The translations under genes and the position numbers were made by a program. This document shows positions 9,439 through 18,272 of a stretch of DNA of 64,000 bases, one piece after another. Position 1 is the stretch's first letter. Each line of letters starts with the position of its first letter. The notes beneath the pieces are model-generated. The model had not been told where the DNA came from, searched no databases, and saw nothing but the letters and a program-made list of their open reading frames with translations. The DNA is from Neotamlana nanhaiensis (lineage in GTDB: Bacteria; Bacteroidota; Bacteroidia; Flavobacteriales; Flavobacteriaceae): NCBI RefSeq assembly GCF_000943555.1, contig NZ_JTDV01000019.1, positions 1 through 64,000 on the forward strand, given 5' to 3'.

Positions 9439-11010
9439 ATGCTAATTTACTTAATAAAATCGAGCGCCTGTTTAGCTATTTTAATGCTGTTTTATAAACT
9501 CTGTTTAGAAAAAACAAGCGCACACCACTTTAAACGGTTTTATTTGTTAGCCATAGTTCTAGTGTCGGTTGCTATTCCCTTTATAACGTTTACCTCCTAT
9601 GTCGAAGTTGAAAACACCTTTACTCAGCCTTATATTGAAACCGATTTATCAATTATCATACACGAACCAACCTTTTGGGAAGCCTATTCTCCAAAATTAT
9701 TCTGGGGTATTTATTTGCTAGGTGTGGCTGTTTTTATGGTTCGATTTATAAAGAACTTGTTCGATATTTTTGAGACGATAAAAGCAAATCCTAAGTACAA
9801 AAATGCATCGTTTATAAATGTTTTGGTGATGGATTTACTCCACCCGCACACGTTTTTTAATTACATATTTATTAATCGAAATAAATTTGAAAATCATCAA
9901 ATACCAACCGAAGTTTTATTACACGAACAAACACACGCCAAACAAAAACACGGCATAGATATTTTATTCATTGAACTGCTTCAAATTATATTTTGGTTTA
10001 ATCCAATACTTTATTTACTAAAGAAAGATATAAAACTTAACCACGAATTTTTAGCCGATCAGTCCGTTATAAATCAAGGTTACAACACAAAACATTATCA
10101 GCAATTACTATTAGCATACTCATCACATGCAGCTGATACGCCTTTGGCAAATGCCATTAATTATTCATTAATCAAAAAACGTTTTACAGTTATGAAAACA
10201 AAAACATCAAAAGTAAATTTATGGATTCGAGGTCTTATCGTTTTTCCATTACTCGCTATGCTTATTTATAGCTTTAGTGATAAAATTGTTTTACCTCAAC
10301 CCAATCAATCAGAAACTCCAAATCATTTATTTAAAAGTGATAGCTTAAACCGAACTCCAACGTGCTTTATAACAATAATTGACGATGAAACTATTTCTTT
10401 AAACGGTAAGAAATACAGTTTACAAAACTTTGATAATCATTTAAAGAATTTCCTTAAACCCCTACCTCCAGAACAAAAAGAAAAGCTCACTTCTTTTATT
10501 GTTCATGGTCCTAATGACAATAAAACCTTAAAAACAGTAAACATTATTTTAAGAAAACATAACCTTTTAAAAATAAATACGAAACAAGAAGTAAATACAA
10601 CTCAACAAAAAGCAACGCCAGAGCAAATAGCCCAGTATAACAAGCTGGTTAAAAAATTTAATTCTTTACCCGCAGGCAGTCGGATAATTACAATTAAAGA
10701 TAAAAACCGCTTAGAGGAGATTTATAATTTAATGACCTTTGAACAAAAGAGAAATAGTGAAATATTTCCAAATTTTAATACAGTAATGCCTGTACCTGTC
10801 AATCCGAATCAGGAAAAAGCAACCCCAGAACAAATATCGGAATACAATAAGCTTGCAACGAAATACAACAATCTCACAGTAGAAAAACGTATTTACAAAA
10901 TGAAGGATGTTGTCCATATAAAATATTTGTATAGCTTAATGAACAAAGCACAAAAGGCTAATGCTAAACCGTTTCCATATTTTCCGCCTCCACCACCTAA
11001 GTCTGAGTAA
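9439..11010 (+). CDS. M56 (BlaR1/MecR1-like) membrane metallopeptidase, cut short by an in-frame stop
   Basis: The 523-residue product has four N-terminal membrane helices, with the zinc motif HEQTH at residues 162-166 and a downstream NHEFLADQ that supplies the second glutamate, as in M56 sensors. A further helix (about 266-283) leads to a periplasmic region. From residue about 391 come two copies of a roughly 65-residue repeat beginning KATPEQI and ending in FPxF, the second followed by a proline-rich tail. A TAA at 11008 ends the frame. The same frame then continues with a third copy of the repeat, so the natural product was probably about 220 residues longer. Protease and membrane parts are intact and could still work. 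Confidence 0.88.
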   Translation: MLIYLIKSSACLAILMLFYKLCLEKTSAHHFKRFYLLAIVLVSVAIPFITFTSYVEVENTFTQPYIETDLSIIIHEPTFWEAYSPKLFWGIYLLGVAVFMVRFIKNLFDIFETIKANPKYKNASFINVLVMDLLHPHTFFNYIFINRNKFENHQIPTEVLLHEQTHAKQKHGIDILFIELLQIIFWFNPILYLLKKDIKLNHEFLADQSVINQGYNTKHYQQLLLAYSSHAADTPLANAINYSLIKKRFTVMKTKTSKVNLWIRGLIVFPLLAMLIYSFSDKIVLPQPNQSETPNHLFKSDSLNRTPTCFITIIDDETISLNGKKYSLQNFDNHLKNFLKPLPPEQKEKLTSFIVHGPNDNKTLKTVNIILRKHNLLKINTKQEVNTTQQKATPEQIAQYNKLVKKFNSLPAGSRIITIKDKNRLEEIYNLMTFEQKRNSEIFPNFNTVMPVPVNPNQEKATPEQISEYNKLATKYNNLTVEKRIYKMKDVVHIKYLYSLMNKAQKANAKPFPYFPPPPPKSE

Positions 11011-11190
11011 CAAAAAGCAACCCCAGAGCAAATAGCTGAGTACAACAAAATCGCCTCAAAGCACAACAACCAAACCGACAACATGCGTATTTATAAATTC
11101 AACGATTTAGAGCGTATGGAATATTTGTATGGTTTAATGAGTAAAGCCCAAAAAGCCAGTGCAGAACCTTTTCCTAAGTTCCCACCTCCG
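10609..11190 (+). repeat. Three tandem ATPEQ repeats in the M56 tail
   Basis: Repeat starts are at 10609, 10816 and 11014, giving periods of 207 and 198 bases. Each unit reads KATPEQI-x-YNKL, then a basic RI-x-K-D segment, then LYxLMxxxQKxxAxPFP. The stop codon lies exactly between units two and three. Confidence 0.85.
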
Positions 11191-11673
11191 CCACCGCCAC
11201 CAACTGTTCCCTCAACTACAAATAATACGCTGTCTCCAGAATTGTTAAAATTAAAAACTGATTACGAAAAAGAATCAAAACAATACAGCAAGGCAATACA
11301 ACTCTATTTAAAAGAAAATAAAGGTACCCGAGCAGAACTAAATGAACAATTTAATTCTGTAATGAAGCTGTATATTCAATATTCAAAAAAATCCAAAAAA
11401 GAAAAAATTATACCAATTATTCCACCGCCATCTCCACTACCCCCTTCAAAAACATTAGGCAATGTCGAGAACATTCCAACACCTCCTGAGTCAAAGTCGT
11501 CATTAGAGCGCATAAAAGATTTGGAGAAAAAAGGAGCCATGTTTTATTACAAAAACGAAAAAATTTCTTTCGAAAAGGCTAAAAAAATTATTCAAAAAAA
11601 ACACATTACCTATTTAGGTATTGATATTCATAAAATAAATAATGAAATCTTTGTAAAACTTTCAACAGATTAA
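11011..11673 (+). pseudogene. In-frame C-terminal remainder of the M56 protein after a premature stop
   Basis: The frame directly after the TAA encodes QKATPEQIAEYNK and completes a third repeat like those upstream, followed by PPPPPPP-rich linkers and a closing segment (FYYKNEKISFEKAKKII) of the kind that ends many flavobacterial M56 proteins. The first ATG is at 11083, inside the repeat, and has no clear ribosome-binding site. I therefore read it as the detached tail of the preceding gene, not as an independent 196-residue protein. A single base change (CAA to TAA) or a sequence error would explain it. Confidence 0.75.
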
Positions 11674-11701
11674 TAAAATAACAAGTTAAACATTATTATA
11701 A

Positions 11702-11738
11702 AGCCTGTTTTGTGTTTTAACAAACAGGTTTTTCTTTT
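11702..11738 (+). terminator. Terminator after the BlaI/M56 unit
   Basis: The arms CCTGTTT (11704-11710) and AAACAGG (11722-11728) are followed by a T-rich run (TTTTTCTTTTT). It lies about 30 bases after the M56 remainder, which supports one transcript ending here and reading through the whole M56 region. Confidence 0.75.
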
Positions 11739-11822
11739 TAATTGTAACAAATGATGCGTTTTAGCGTTCTAATAAACAATCATCACTCTGCTTTAGGCAG
11801 TAAATCAAAAAACCATCAAGTT

Positions 11823-12923
11823 ATGTTAAAAAAATTCTTTATTCTTTGCTCTGGCGCCGACACCGATATTCTAGACACCTGTAGTAACGGCGAACAAAAT
11901 AAATACGCAGGTATAGGCGCTACAGTGTTTTTTACCGCTGTTATGGCAACCATTGCGGCGAGTTATGCCCTTTATACGGTGTTCGATAACTTATATACAT
12001 CCGTATTTTTTGGATTGGTTTGGGGATTACTCATTTTTAATTTAGATCGCTACATTGTATCAACCATTAAAAAAACAGGAAATATTGTAGACGAACTTAT
12101 TCAAGCATCACCACGACTGCTTCTAGCCGTAATTATTGCCATTGTAATTTCGAAACCTATAGAACTTAAAATTTTTGAAAAGGAAATAAACCAAGTCTTG
12201 CTAACCGAAAAAAACAACATGACTTTGGATAACAAAACGCAAATAGCTGAACAATTCACGCCAAAAATTGAAGCTTTTAACACAAAAATAGATTCCTTAC
12301 AAAGTGACATAAACAATAAAGAAGCCGAAGTCAATGCCCTTTACGACGTTTACATTAATGAAGCCGAAGGAACTGCTGGCACCAAACTTTTAGGAAAAGG
12401 ACCTGTTTACAAAGAAAAACGCGATAAGCACGATGCTGCTCTTGCAGAACTACAGCAATTAAAAACCGATAATAAAGCAAAAATTGAAGCTCTAGAAGCT
12501 AAAATTACTCAAGCGGAAACCGATTACACCAACCAAGTAACCAGTTCGCAACCTATAATTGATAATTTTGATGGTTTAATGGCTCGTGTAAACGCCTTAA
12601 ACAAACTACCGTGGTTACCTTCATTTTTTATTTTCCTATTGTTTTTAGCCATAGAAACATCGCCTATTTTCGCTAAGTTACTTTCTCCAAGAGGTGCTTA
12701 CGATTATAAACTTGAAGACGAAGAAACCGCATTAAAAACGCATGTACTACAAAATAAAAATCAGCGAGAGATTATGTTAGAAACAGATACAGCCGTAAAC
12801 GACCGCATTTACAACGATATTAAAAACGAAGACGAACTCTATAATTACAAACGCAAAAAAGCACGCGAACTTATGCAATTACAAGCCGATGCTTTTTATA
12901 AAAAACAGAAAAATATTTTGTAG
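11823..12923 (+). CDS. DUF4407 membrane protein with coiled coil
   Basis: I chose the ATG at 11823 because the family typically starts with a segment like MLKKFFILCSGADTDIL; an in-frame ATG at 11751 would add 24 poorly fitting residues. The 366-residue protein has two close helices near the N-terminus, a third before a long charged coiled-coil stretch (roughly residues 125-235), and a last helix (LPSFFIFLLFLAIETSPIF) before a basic cytoplasmic tail. The LLSPRGAYDY motif after the last helix is typical. The function of DUF4407 is unknown. Its stop codon directly abuts the stop of the convergent STAS-like gene. Confidence 0.88.
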   Translation: MLKKFFILCSGADTDILDTCSNGEQNKYAGIGATVFFTAVMATIAASYALYTVFDNLYTSVFFGLVWGLLIFNLDRYIVSTIKKTGNIVDELIQASPRLLLAVIIAIVISKPIELKIFEKEINQVLLTEKNNMTLDNKTQIAEQFTPKIEAFNTKIDSLQSDINNKEAEVNALYDVYINEAEGTAGTKLLGKGPVYKEKRDKHDAALAELQQLKTDNKAKIEALEAKITQAETDYTNQVTSSQPIIDNFDGLMARVNALNKLPWLPSFFIFLLFLAIETSPIFAKLLSPRGAYDYKLEDEETALKTHVLQNKNQREIMLETDTAVNDRIYNDIKNEDELYNYKRKKARELMQLQADAFYKKQKNIL

Positions 12924-13202
12924 TTACGCGGCAGAATTAGAACTAAAATGTTCGTATAAATCTTTACAACCGTAGCCAATAATCGATAACTTTTTATTTT
13001 GCTTTAACGCATCAAAATGTAGTTGAGAAATAGCTGCTACACCATATTTATCCATACTTTCAACATCTTGTATGCTAATAGTTACAGCATCTACTTTATT
13101 AAAAATGTTTTTAAATTCCGCTTTAAAAGTATAAGCGTTTTTTTTGTTTAAGTGACCTTTAACTTTATAGAAGTTGTTGTAGCCAGAAATTTTTAATTCC
13201 AT
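12924..13202 (-). CDS. STAS-domain-like protein
   Basis: The 92-residue soluble protein looks like a single STAS domain (anti-sigma factor antagonist/MlaB type): an alternating beta-alpha pattern, a central VTISIQDVESMDKYGVAAISQ where a regulatory serine or aspartate normally sits, and a later LSIIGYG strand. Such domains bind partner kinases or transport ATPases. The match is by pattern only and the partner is not visible here. It shares no space with the facing DUF4407 gene: the two stop codons are adjacent. Confidence 0.65.
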   Translation of the reverse strand: MELKISGYNNFYKVKGHLNKKNAYTFKAEFKNIFNKVDAVTISIQDVESMDKYGVAAISQLHFDALKQNKKLSIIGYGCKDLYEHFSSNSAA

Positions 13203-13296
13203 AATTAGGTGGTTTTAATGTTAATAATAAATTTGAGGGAGACCAAGTCACTGACTTTGAAATAAATATAGAAACAAAAACAACTACTAGCCGTAT

Positions 13297-13308
13297 TTTA
13301 TCGATAAA
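13297..13308. promoter_or_regulatory. TTTATCGATAAA palindrome upstream of the NTF2-like gene
   Basis: A perfect 12-base palindrome lies in the 214-base gap before 13417. The 16-base string GTATTTTATCGATAAA around it recurs exactly at 30016-30031, beside the LacI gene. A weaker TTTTATCGATGA follows about 40 bases later. It may be a regulator site or chance in AT-rich DNA. Confidence 0.35.
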
Positions 13309-13416
13309 TAGAAATTTACTTTAGATGAATAAAACTTTTCTGTCGATTTTATCGATGAGTAACCAACTAAATTTTTCTATTTTTACCAATATAAAACGTA
13401 ACAACAAATCGCATTT

Positions 13417-13845
13417 ATGAAAAAATTTCTTTTAATTTTTTGTCTATTTACAGCTTTTTATGGGTTTTCTCAAACCGAAGAAGACGATAAAAAAGCCATT
13501 CAAAAAGTACTTAAAAAACAACGCTTAGCATGGTCCAAAAACAATCTTGAAGAATTTATGGAAGGTTACTGGAAAAGTGACTCGCTTACTTTTTACGGAG
13601 CCAATGGTGTTGTAAATGGTTGGCAGGCTACTTTAGATCGCTACAAACAAGGTTACCCAACCGAAGACCACACAGGAACTTTAAGCTTTAAAATTAACGC
13701 TGTTAACAAAATTGAAACCAACGCGTATTATGTTTTAGGTGAATACCATTTAAAGCGCGAAGTTGGTAATGCCGACGGATTTTTTATGCTCGTTTTTAAG
13801 AAAATTAACGGGGAATGGAAGATTATTGCCGATACGTCTTCGTAA
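13417..13845 (+). CDS. Exported NTF2-like (SnoaL/DUF4440-type) protein
   Basis: The 142-residue protein starts with a signal peptide (MKKFLLIFCLFTAFYGFSQ), so it is periplasmic or secreted. The mature part has the NTF2-like cone fold pattern: an N-terminal helix with AIQKVLKKQRLAWSKNNLEEFMEGYW, then SLTFYGANGVVNGWQATLDRYK, and the closing strands LVFKKINGEWKIIADTSS. Small proteins of this family are often steroid-isomerase-like or binding proteins, and many have no known reaction. Confidence 0.85.
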   Translation: MKKFLLIFCLFTAFYGFSQTEEDDKKAIQKVLKKQRLAWSKNNLEEFMEGYWKSDSLTFYGANGVVNGWQATLDRYKQGYPTEDHTGTLSFKINAVNKIETNAYYVLGEYHLKREVGNADGFFMLVFKKINGEWKIIADTSS

Positions 13846-13875
13846 TACTTGTACGGTACACGCCTCTCTTTTTTA

Positions 13876-14016
13876 ATGAAATACAGCTACAAAGTTATAC
13901 TTATGGTTATTCTAGCCGCCATAACCATTTACGGTTTGGCGACCGGAAAATATTTGTTTTTAGTGTTTATGTTTCCGTTAGGGCTTAACATATTTAAAAA
14001 GAAAAACGACCATTAA
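13876..14016 (+). CDS. Small membrane protein, 46 residues
   Basis: A short frame reads MKYSYKVILMVILAAITIYG followed by LATGKYLFLVFMFPLGLN and a basic end KKKNDH. This gives two hydrophobic stretches with a cytoplasmic basic tail. It follows the NTF2-like gene by 30 bases and overlaps the end of the convergent PhnA gene by 4 bases. No function can be assigned. Confidence 0.6.
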   Translation: MKYSYKVILMVILAAITIYGLATGKYLFLVFMFPLGLNIFKKKNDH

Positions 14017-14591
14017 GTTTTCTTTACATAATCGGTAATAATCACAATGTGTTGTCCATCTACTTTACCTTCAATGTATTTGGCATTTTCATGATCTAAT
14101 CTAATATTTCTAACCGCAGTACCTTGTTTTGCTACCATACTGCTGCCTTTAACTTTTAAATCTTTTATCAGTACAACCGAATCGCCGTTAGCCAAAATAA
14201 CACCATTACTATCGCGATGAATTATTTTTTCGCTCTCGTCCTTATCTTCACCCGTAGCTCTTGCCAATGCCAAAGCTTCATCGTCTAAATACATCATATC
14301 TAGTAAATCTTTTGGCCAACCTTCGTTACGCAACCTTTGTAGCATACGCCACGACATAATTTGTACCGCAACAAATTCGCTCCACATACTGTCGTTTAAA
14401 CAACGCCAGTGGTTTACATCCATTTCGGTGTTGCCTTCAATTTGATCTAAACACACTTTACAAACCAAAACGTCGTTATCAACATTTTCGTTTAACGATG
14501 GCGGAATAGTATATTGACTTAAATCTTGGGTAGATTTACATAACTCGCAGCTCTCGCCACTGCGTTCTTTTAGTGTTTGTAGTACACTCAT
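14013..14591 (-). CDS. PhnA (YjdM-like) domain protein
   Basis: The 192-residue protein has an N-terminal zinc-ribbon (CELCKS at residues 15-20, and CKVC near 44-47) and a C-terminal PhnA domain with DSNGVILANGDSVVLIKDLKVKGSS. The family was named after a phn-locus gene but is not required for phosphonate use, so the real role is unclear. It is the last gene of the minus-strand run from ruvC, 17 bases behind the MmcQ/YjbR gene. Confidence 0.9.
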   Translation of the reverse strand: MSVLQTLKERSGESCELCKSTQDLSQYTIPPSLNENVDNDVLVCKVCLDQIEGNTEMDVNHWRCLNDSMWSEFVAVQIMSWRMLQRLRNEGWPKDLLDMMYLDDEALALARATGEDKDESEKIIHRDSNGVILANGDSVVLIKDLKVKGSSMVAKQGTAVRNIRLDHENAKYIEGKVDGQHIVIITDYVKKT

Positions 14592-14608
14592 TATATTTTA
14601 ATTAGATA

Positions 14609-14974
14609 TTAATCGTTTAATTGGGCTTGAAGTTTCTTAGGCATACCTCTAACCACCATGTTGTATGAATGATCAATAAGTTCCTTTATAAAATTTGGTT
14701 GTAATTCGTTTGAATGCAGATTCACCGTATTCCAGTGCTTTTTACTCATATGAAACCCTGGAAATATCGCTTCGTATTCTCCACGCAATTCCAAAGCATA
14801 ATCTGGATCGCACTTTAAATTAACCGAAGGTGTACCAGCTTCCCAACCACGCAATGAGGATAAAGCAAACATTTTCCCTAACACTTTAAACACCAAAGTA
14901 TCTTCATCGAACGGAAAATGCTCGGTCACTGCTTTTTTACTTAAACAGTAGTTGCGGTAATCTTCTATATTCAT
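14609..14974 (-). CDS. MmcQ/YjbR family protein
   Basis: The 121-residue protein matches the MmcQ/YjbR family along its whole length: the start YRNYCLSKKAVTEHFPFDED, then VFKVLGKMFAL, LKCDPDYALELR and HMSKKHWNTVNL. The fold is of the CyaY-like DNA-binding type, though the function is unproven. It lies 3 bases after the GNAT gene in a tight run, suggesting co-transcription. Confidence 0.93.
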   Translation of the reverse strand: MNIEDYRNYCLSKKAVTEHFPFDEDTLVFKVLGKMFALSSLRGWEAGTPSVNLKCDPDYALELRGEYEAIFPGFHMSKKHWNTVNLHSNELQPNFIKELIDHSYNMVVRGMPKKLQAQLND

Positions 14975-14977
14975 AAA

Positions 14978-15376
14978 CTACAATAGTTTTTCCATGAGTT
15001 TTTCAGGATGACTTAAATTGGTAAAACCATATTGTTTGTACAAACCGTGAGCATCTTTTGTTTTTAGCATCCAAACTTTACAATCCTGTAAAGTCTTATT
15101 TGTTGTGACGGCATCCATGAGTTTTTTTGAATAACCATTACCGCGATGTTCTGGCAATATAAAAACATCCATTATATAAGCAAAAACGGCATAATCTGTT
15201 GCTACACGAGCAAAACCAATTTGCGCCTTATTTAAATAAACACCGAAACACAAGCAATTATCAATAGTTGTTTTTACTTGCGCTAAAGTCCTACCCTTAG
15301 CCCAATAGGTTTGACTTAAAAACTGATGAATCAGCGATACATCGAGTTTACTTTTGTCGGTCGATATTTCTAGCAT
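14978..15376 (-). CDS. GNAT family N-acetyltransferase
   Basis: The 132-residue protein has the acetyl-CoA binding motif A as DVFILPEHRGNGYSKKLMDA (R-G-x-G-Y-S/A), followed by WMLKTKDAHGLYKQYGF, which is typical of small GNAT enzymes. It probably acetylates an amine on a small molecule or protein; the substrate is unknown. It overlaps the DUF4230 gene by one base (TAATG-type junction), so the two are translated from the same message. Confidence 0.92.
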   Translation of the reverse strand: MLEISTDKSKLDVSLIHQFLSQTYWAKGRTLAQVKTTIDNCLCFGVYLNKAQIGFARVATDYAVFAYIMDVFILPEHRGNGYSKKLMDAVTTNKTLQDCKVWMLKTKDAHGLYKQYGFTNLSHPEKLMEKLL

Positions 15377-15984
15377 TAATTCAACTTTTTAGGGGTTTCA
15401 TCTTCTATTTTTAAAGCGGAATAATCTAACTGCCAACCAATGGTTTCGACTATCGTTTCTATAAGCAAAATGGTATCAAGCGCTTCTTTTTGAGCAATTT
15501 CTATGAGTCCGCTTTCTGGAATTTTTTCTTGAATATGACGTTTCGCCTCGTTGTGCAACCCTGTTAAATCGGTGGCTTCAAACTTATTGAAATAGCCATC
15601 TTTTTTATCGTAGTAATTCAAATTGGTTTCAATAGAAAGGACTTCAGGTTGCGGAAAATGTTCTAAAACTATCTTCTTGTTATCATTTTCAGCTTTTATT
15701 TCAATCTTGGATAAGTCGTAACCCACATGCGCTTTCGCATTTATTACTACCAAGGCTTTTTTCTTGCTGGTAATTAATTTTAAAAAGCGCTCTTTGACAT
15801 CTTCGTAATGGTAAATTTCAGCAAAATCACCTTCAACAGTTATAAACTTACAAACCTTTTTAATTTTATCGATTAAAATAGTGGATTGCGAGTTTACTAA
15901 ACTTTTCTTTTTAAAAGATTTTACGAAAGTTACGATTCCTAACGTAACTAAAACGCCTATAATTATGCCTAAAAAAGCTTCCAT
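15376..15984 (-). CDS. DUF4230 domain protein, membrane-anchored
   Basis: The 202-residue protein has one N-terminal helix (FLGIIIGVLVTLGIVTFV) and a soluble domain of the DUF4230 type, recognisable from VCKFITVEGDFAEIYHYED, the KKKALVVINAKAHVGYDLSK strand pair and LPxPEVLSIETN-like text (here FPQPEVLSIE). The domain probably lies outside the inner membrane. No reaction is known for the family. Confidence 0.87.
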   Translation of the reverse strand: MEAFLGIIIGVLVTLGIVTFVKSFKKKSLVNSQSTILIDKIKKVCKFITVEGDFAEIYHYEDVKERFLKLITSKKKALVVINAKAHVGYDLSKIEIKAENDNKKIVLEHFPQPEVLSIETNLNYYDKKDGYFNKFEATDLTGLHNEAKRHIQEKIPESGLIEIAQKEALDTILLIETIVETIGWQLDYSALKIEDETPKKLN

Positions 15985-15991
15985 ATTTCTT

Positions 15992-16336
15992 TTAAAGTTT
16001 ACCTAAATGGGTGTTTTTAAAATGATCGACGTATTTTAATCCGTAACCAAAAACGCGATCGAAACTAGCATGCGAAAACAAAATAACACCTATTAATTTT
16101 AAAACATCTTGTTGCAAATATAGCCCTAGAAAATAAATTAAAATTGCTAGTCCTTTATGGTGGAACAGATTGTATGAATACGCACCAACTTTAGTGTTTA
16201 CAATATAACCCAGCATACCAACATCGGGCGTTAATAGCAAACCTACAAACCACCACCAACTAAGTTGTAGTTGCGAGAACAAGTACATACCTAACATGAA
16301 CATGAGTAATTCTTCGAACTTTAAAATGGTTTTCAT
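15992..16336 (-). CDS. DUF4260 family membrane protein
   Basis: The 114-residue protein has three to four short helices and the family marks LTPDVGMLGYIVNTKVGAYSYN (residues about 36-57), YNLFHHKGLAI, and SHASFDRVFGYGLKY. These small integral membrane proteins are widespread but uncharacterised. It begins immediately after the cyclase stop and is part of the same run. Confidence 0.88.
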   Translation of the reverse strand: MKTILKFEELLMFMLGMYLFSQLQLSWWWFVGLLLTPDVGMLGYIVNTKVGAYSYNLFHHKGLAILIYFLGLYLQQDVLKLIGVILFSHASFDRVFGYGLKYVDHFKNTHLGKL

Positions 16337-17086
16337 TTACGGTACAGTTTTATACAAAACGGGTTTGCTTGGTGTGGCGTCGTTTTCGAACGGTGCTATT
16401 TGCAAATTAACAAAATACTCACCATCTTCAATGGTATTTGGTACATAAATAAACTCGGTTATCGTGGCATCTAATCGTAACTTTCCTTTGGTATTCCAAA
16501 AAGCATTGTGTCCGCGCAACGCACCGGCATCTTTTTCTCGATCAATACTCGGTAAATCGATAAGCAAATGCTTAACACCCTTTTTCACCAAATAATCTAC
16601 CGCCTCGGCTTGTAAATATGGCCAATTGGTATTGGAGTATTGTCGTGTTAATTTTTCCTTGGTGTTTGGTATGGTTCTAATTACCAAAGCATCGCGTTTT
16701 TTGTTTCCTAAAGCGAATTGTATTTGCTTTTTCGAAATCACTCTATCGTCGTTAAAGGTTTCTGGCGCTACGGTAATTACTTCAGCTAAAAAGAAAAACT
16801 GCTTTAAATTCTGATTAATAGAATGTACTTTTTTAGTGATGTGTCCAACCGTTTCGGTGTGTGTACCGTGTGCATGCGGATTAAACTGAATGTTATTAAA
16901 ATTAACACTCGCGCCTTCTTCTACACTCGCCACCCAATCGTCTTCTACATGTGGCGTTATTTTTGGCGGACCAATATACCACGCATTAACATTTTTGTCG
17001 CCATTGCGAATAGGAATAGAAATATCGAGAGGATTGGATAAATTTATTTTTAATTTTCTTGAATTGTATTGAATTGTTGCAAGCAT
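16337..17086 (-). CDS. Cyclase family protein (kynurenine formamidase-like)
   Basis: The 249-residue protein carries the metal motif of the cyclase/KynB family as HAHGTHTETVGH (about residues 91-102), where the histidines and the acidic residue bind zinc or manganese. It also has LLIDLPSIDREKD and the later HNAFWNTKG segment. Members hydrolyse formylkynurenine, imides or other amides. No tryptophan-degradation genes are nearby, so KynB function is not supported by context. Confidence 0.87.
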   Translation of the reverse strand: MLATIQYNSRKLKINLSNPLDISIPIRNGDKNVNAWYIGPPKITPHVEDDWVASVEEGASVNFNNIQFNPHAHGTHTETVGHITKKVHSINQNLKQFFFLAEVITVAPETFNDDRVISKKQIQFALGNKKRDALVIRTIPNTKEKLTRQYSNTNWPYLQAEAVDYLVKKGVKHLLIDLPSIDREKDAGALRGHNAFWNTKGKLRLDATITEFIYVPNTIEDGEYFVNLQIAPFENDATPSKPVLYKTVP

Positions 17087-17147
17087 AAAATTTAACTAAG
17101 GGCTTTTCTGTTTTAAAATAAAAAATTACCTGAAACTTAAAACTCTT

Positions 17148-18272
17148 TTATAAATAAAATAACTCCGAAGCGATGCCATCGCATAAAAACTTTCCTTTTT
17201 GTGTAGTTCGCAACGTATCATCTTCAATATACAACAATTCTTGATGAATGTATTTTTTAGCGGATTGTTTTAAATGCTGAAGAAAGTCACCTCCAAATTC
17301 GGCTGTAACTTTTTGTAGCGAAACACCCCAAATGGTTCGTAAACCCGTCATGACATATTCATTAAAAGCATCTTCTTTGGTGAGATTTTCTGTTGAAGAA
17401 GGCAACTCATTTTTCATGATACTTTTAATGTACTTGGTATTGTTTGAAACATTCCAACTACGCTGATTATTGTAAAACGAATGCGCCGATGGCCCAATGC
17501 CTAAATACGATTTCCCATGCCAATAACTTGTGTTGTGTTTCGAGAAAAAATGAGGTTTCCCAAAGTTAGAAATTTCATAATGTACAAAACCTTCTTTTTG
17601 GGTTTGCTCTACCAAATGATTAAAATGCTGAAGCGCTAAATCTTCATCTATTGGCGGATAAGCTCCTTTTGCAATTAAAGTATCTAAGGCCGTTTTTGGT
17701 TCTACCGTTAAGGCGTAACTCGAAATATGATTAATTCCAAAGTTAAATGCCTTTTGTAAATTTTGGTTCCATTTTTCAAGGCTCATTTCTGGAATACCAT
17801 AAATTAAATCGATGGTAATATTATTGAAATATTTGGTGGCTTCCTCTAAACAAATTTTAGCTTCATTGGCATCGTGCGCCCGATTCATACGTTTTAAATC
17901 GTGATCAAAAAACGACTGAATACCAATACTCAATCGGTTAATTTTAGATTCCGATAAGGTTTTAATGCGCTCCACCGACAAGTCATCTGGATTGGCTTCC
18001 AAAGTGATTTCCAGATGCTCACACACGTGAAACTTTTGGTAAACCGTATCAATAATTTTCTGTAATTCGGCATTACTTAACAACGATGGCGTGCCACCAC
18101 CGAAGTAAATCGTTTCGACAGTTTGATTTTTTAAAATGTCATGACGTAGTTCAATTTCGTGTATTAACGCGTCAATAAGTTCGTCTTTCTTTTTTAATGA
18201 GGTTGAAAAATGAAAATCGCAATAATAACAAGCTTGCTTGCAAAACGGAATATGGATGTAAATTCCGGCCAT
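17148..18272 (-). CDS. hemW: HemW, radical SAM heme chaperone
   Basis: The 374-residue protein starts with HIPFCKQACYYCDF, placing the three [4Fe-4S] cysteines at 11, 15 and 18 in the CxxxCxxC pattern. It continues with the radical SAM motifs YFGGGTPSLL and LEANPDDL, and the HemW-type ISSYALTVEPKT and GIGPSAHSF. HemW resembles coproporphyrinogen III oxidase HemN but lacks the extra cysteine right after the cluster motif (CDF here) and delivers heme to respiratory proteins. Its ATG overlaps the ruvC stop by one base, so the two are co-transcribed. Confidence 0.93.
   Translation of the reverse strand: MAGIYIHIPFCKQACYYCDFHFSTSLKKKDELIDALIHEIELRHDILKNQTVETIYFGGGTPSLLSNAELQKIIDTVYQKFHVCEHLEITLEANPDDLSVERIKTLSESKINRLSIGIQSFFDHDLKRMNRAHDANEAKICLEEATKYFNNITIDLIYGIPEMSLEKWNQNLQKAFNFGINHISSYALTVEPKTALDTLIAKGAYPPIDEDLALQHFNHLVEQTQKEGFVHYEISNFGKPHFFSKHNTSYWHGKSYLGIGPSAHSFYNNQRSWNVSNNTKYIKSIMKNELPSSTENLTKEDAFNEYVMTGLRTIWGVSLQKVTAEFGGDFLQHLKQSAKKYIHQELLYIEDDTLRTTQKGKFLCDGIASELFYL

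Noticed and set aside
9071-11010. Beta-lactam resistance locus
   Set aside because: BlaI/M56 pairs resemble the BlaI/BlaR1 pair, but there is no penicillin-binding sensor domain and no beta-lactamase nearby.
11083-11673. Independent 196-residue proline-rich protein
   Set aside because: The frame continues directly from the M56 gene through one TAA, and the preceding 24 codons complete a repeat unit; it is better read as the detached tail.
11751-11822. Earlier start for the DUF4407 protein
   Set aside because: The extra 24 residues do not look like the family and no ribosome-binding site is clear; the ATG at 11823 gives the usual MLKKFF start.
14013-14591. Phosphonate utilisation gene
   Set aside because: PhnA is a historical name; no C-P lyase or phosphonate transport genes are present.
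16337-17086. KynB, tryptophan degradation
   Set aside because: Only the general metal motif fits; no other kynurenine-pathway genes are present, so a specific name is not supported.
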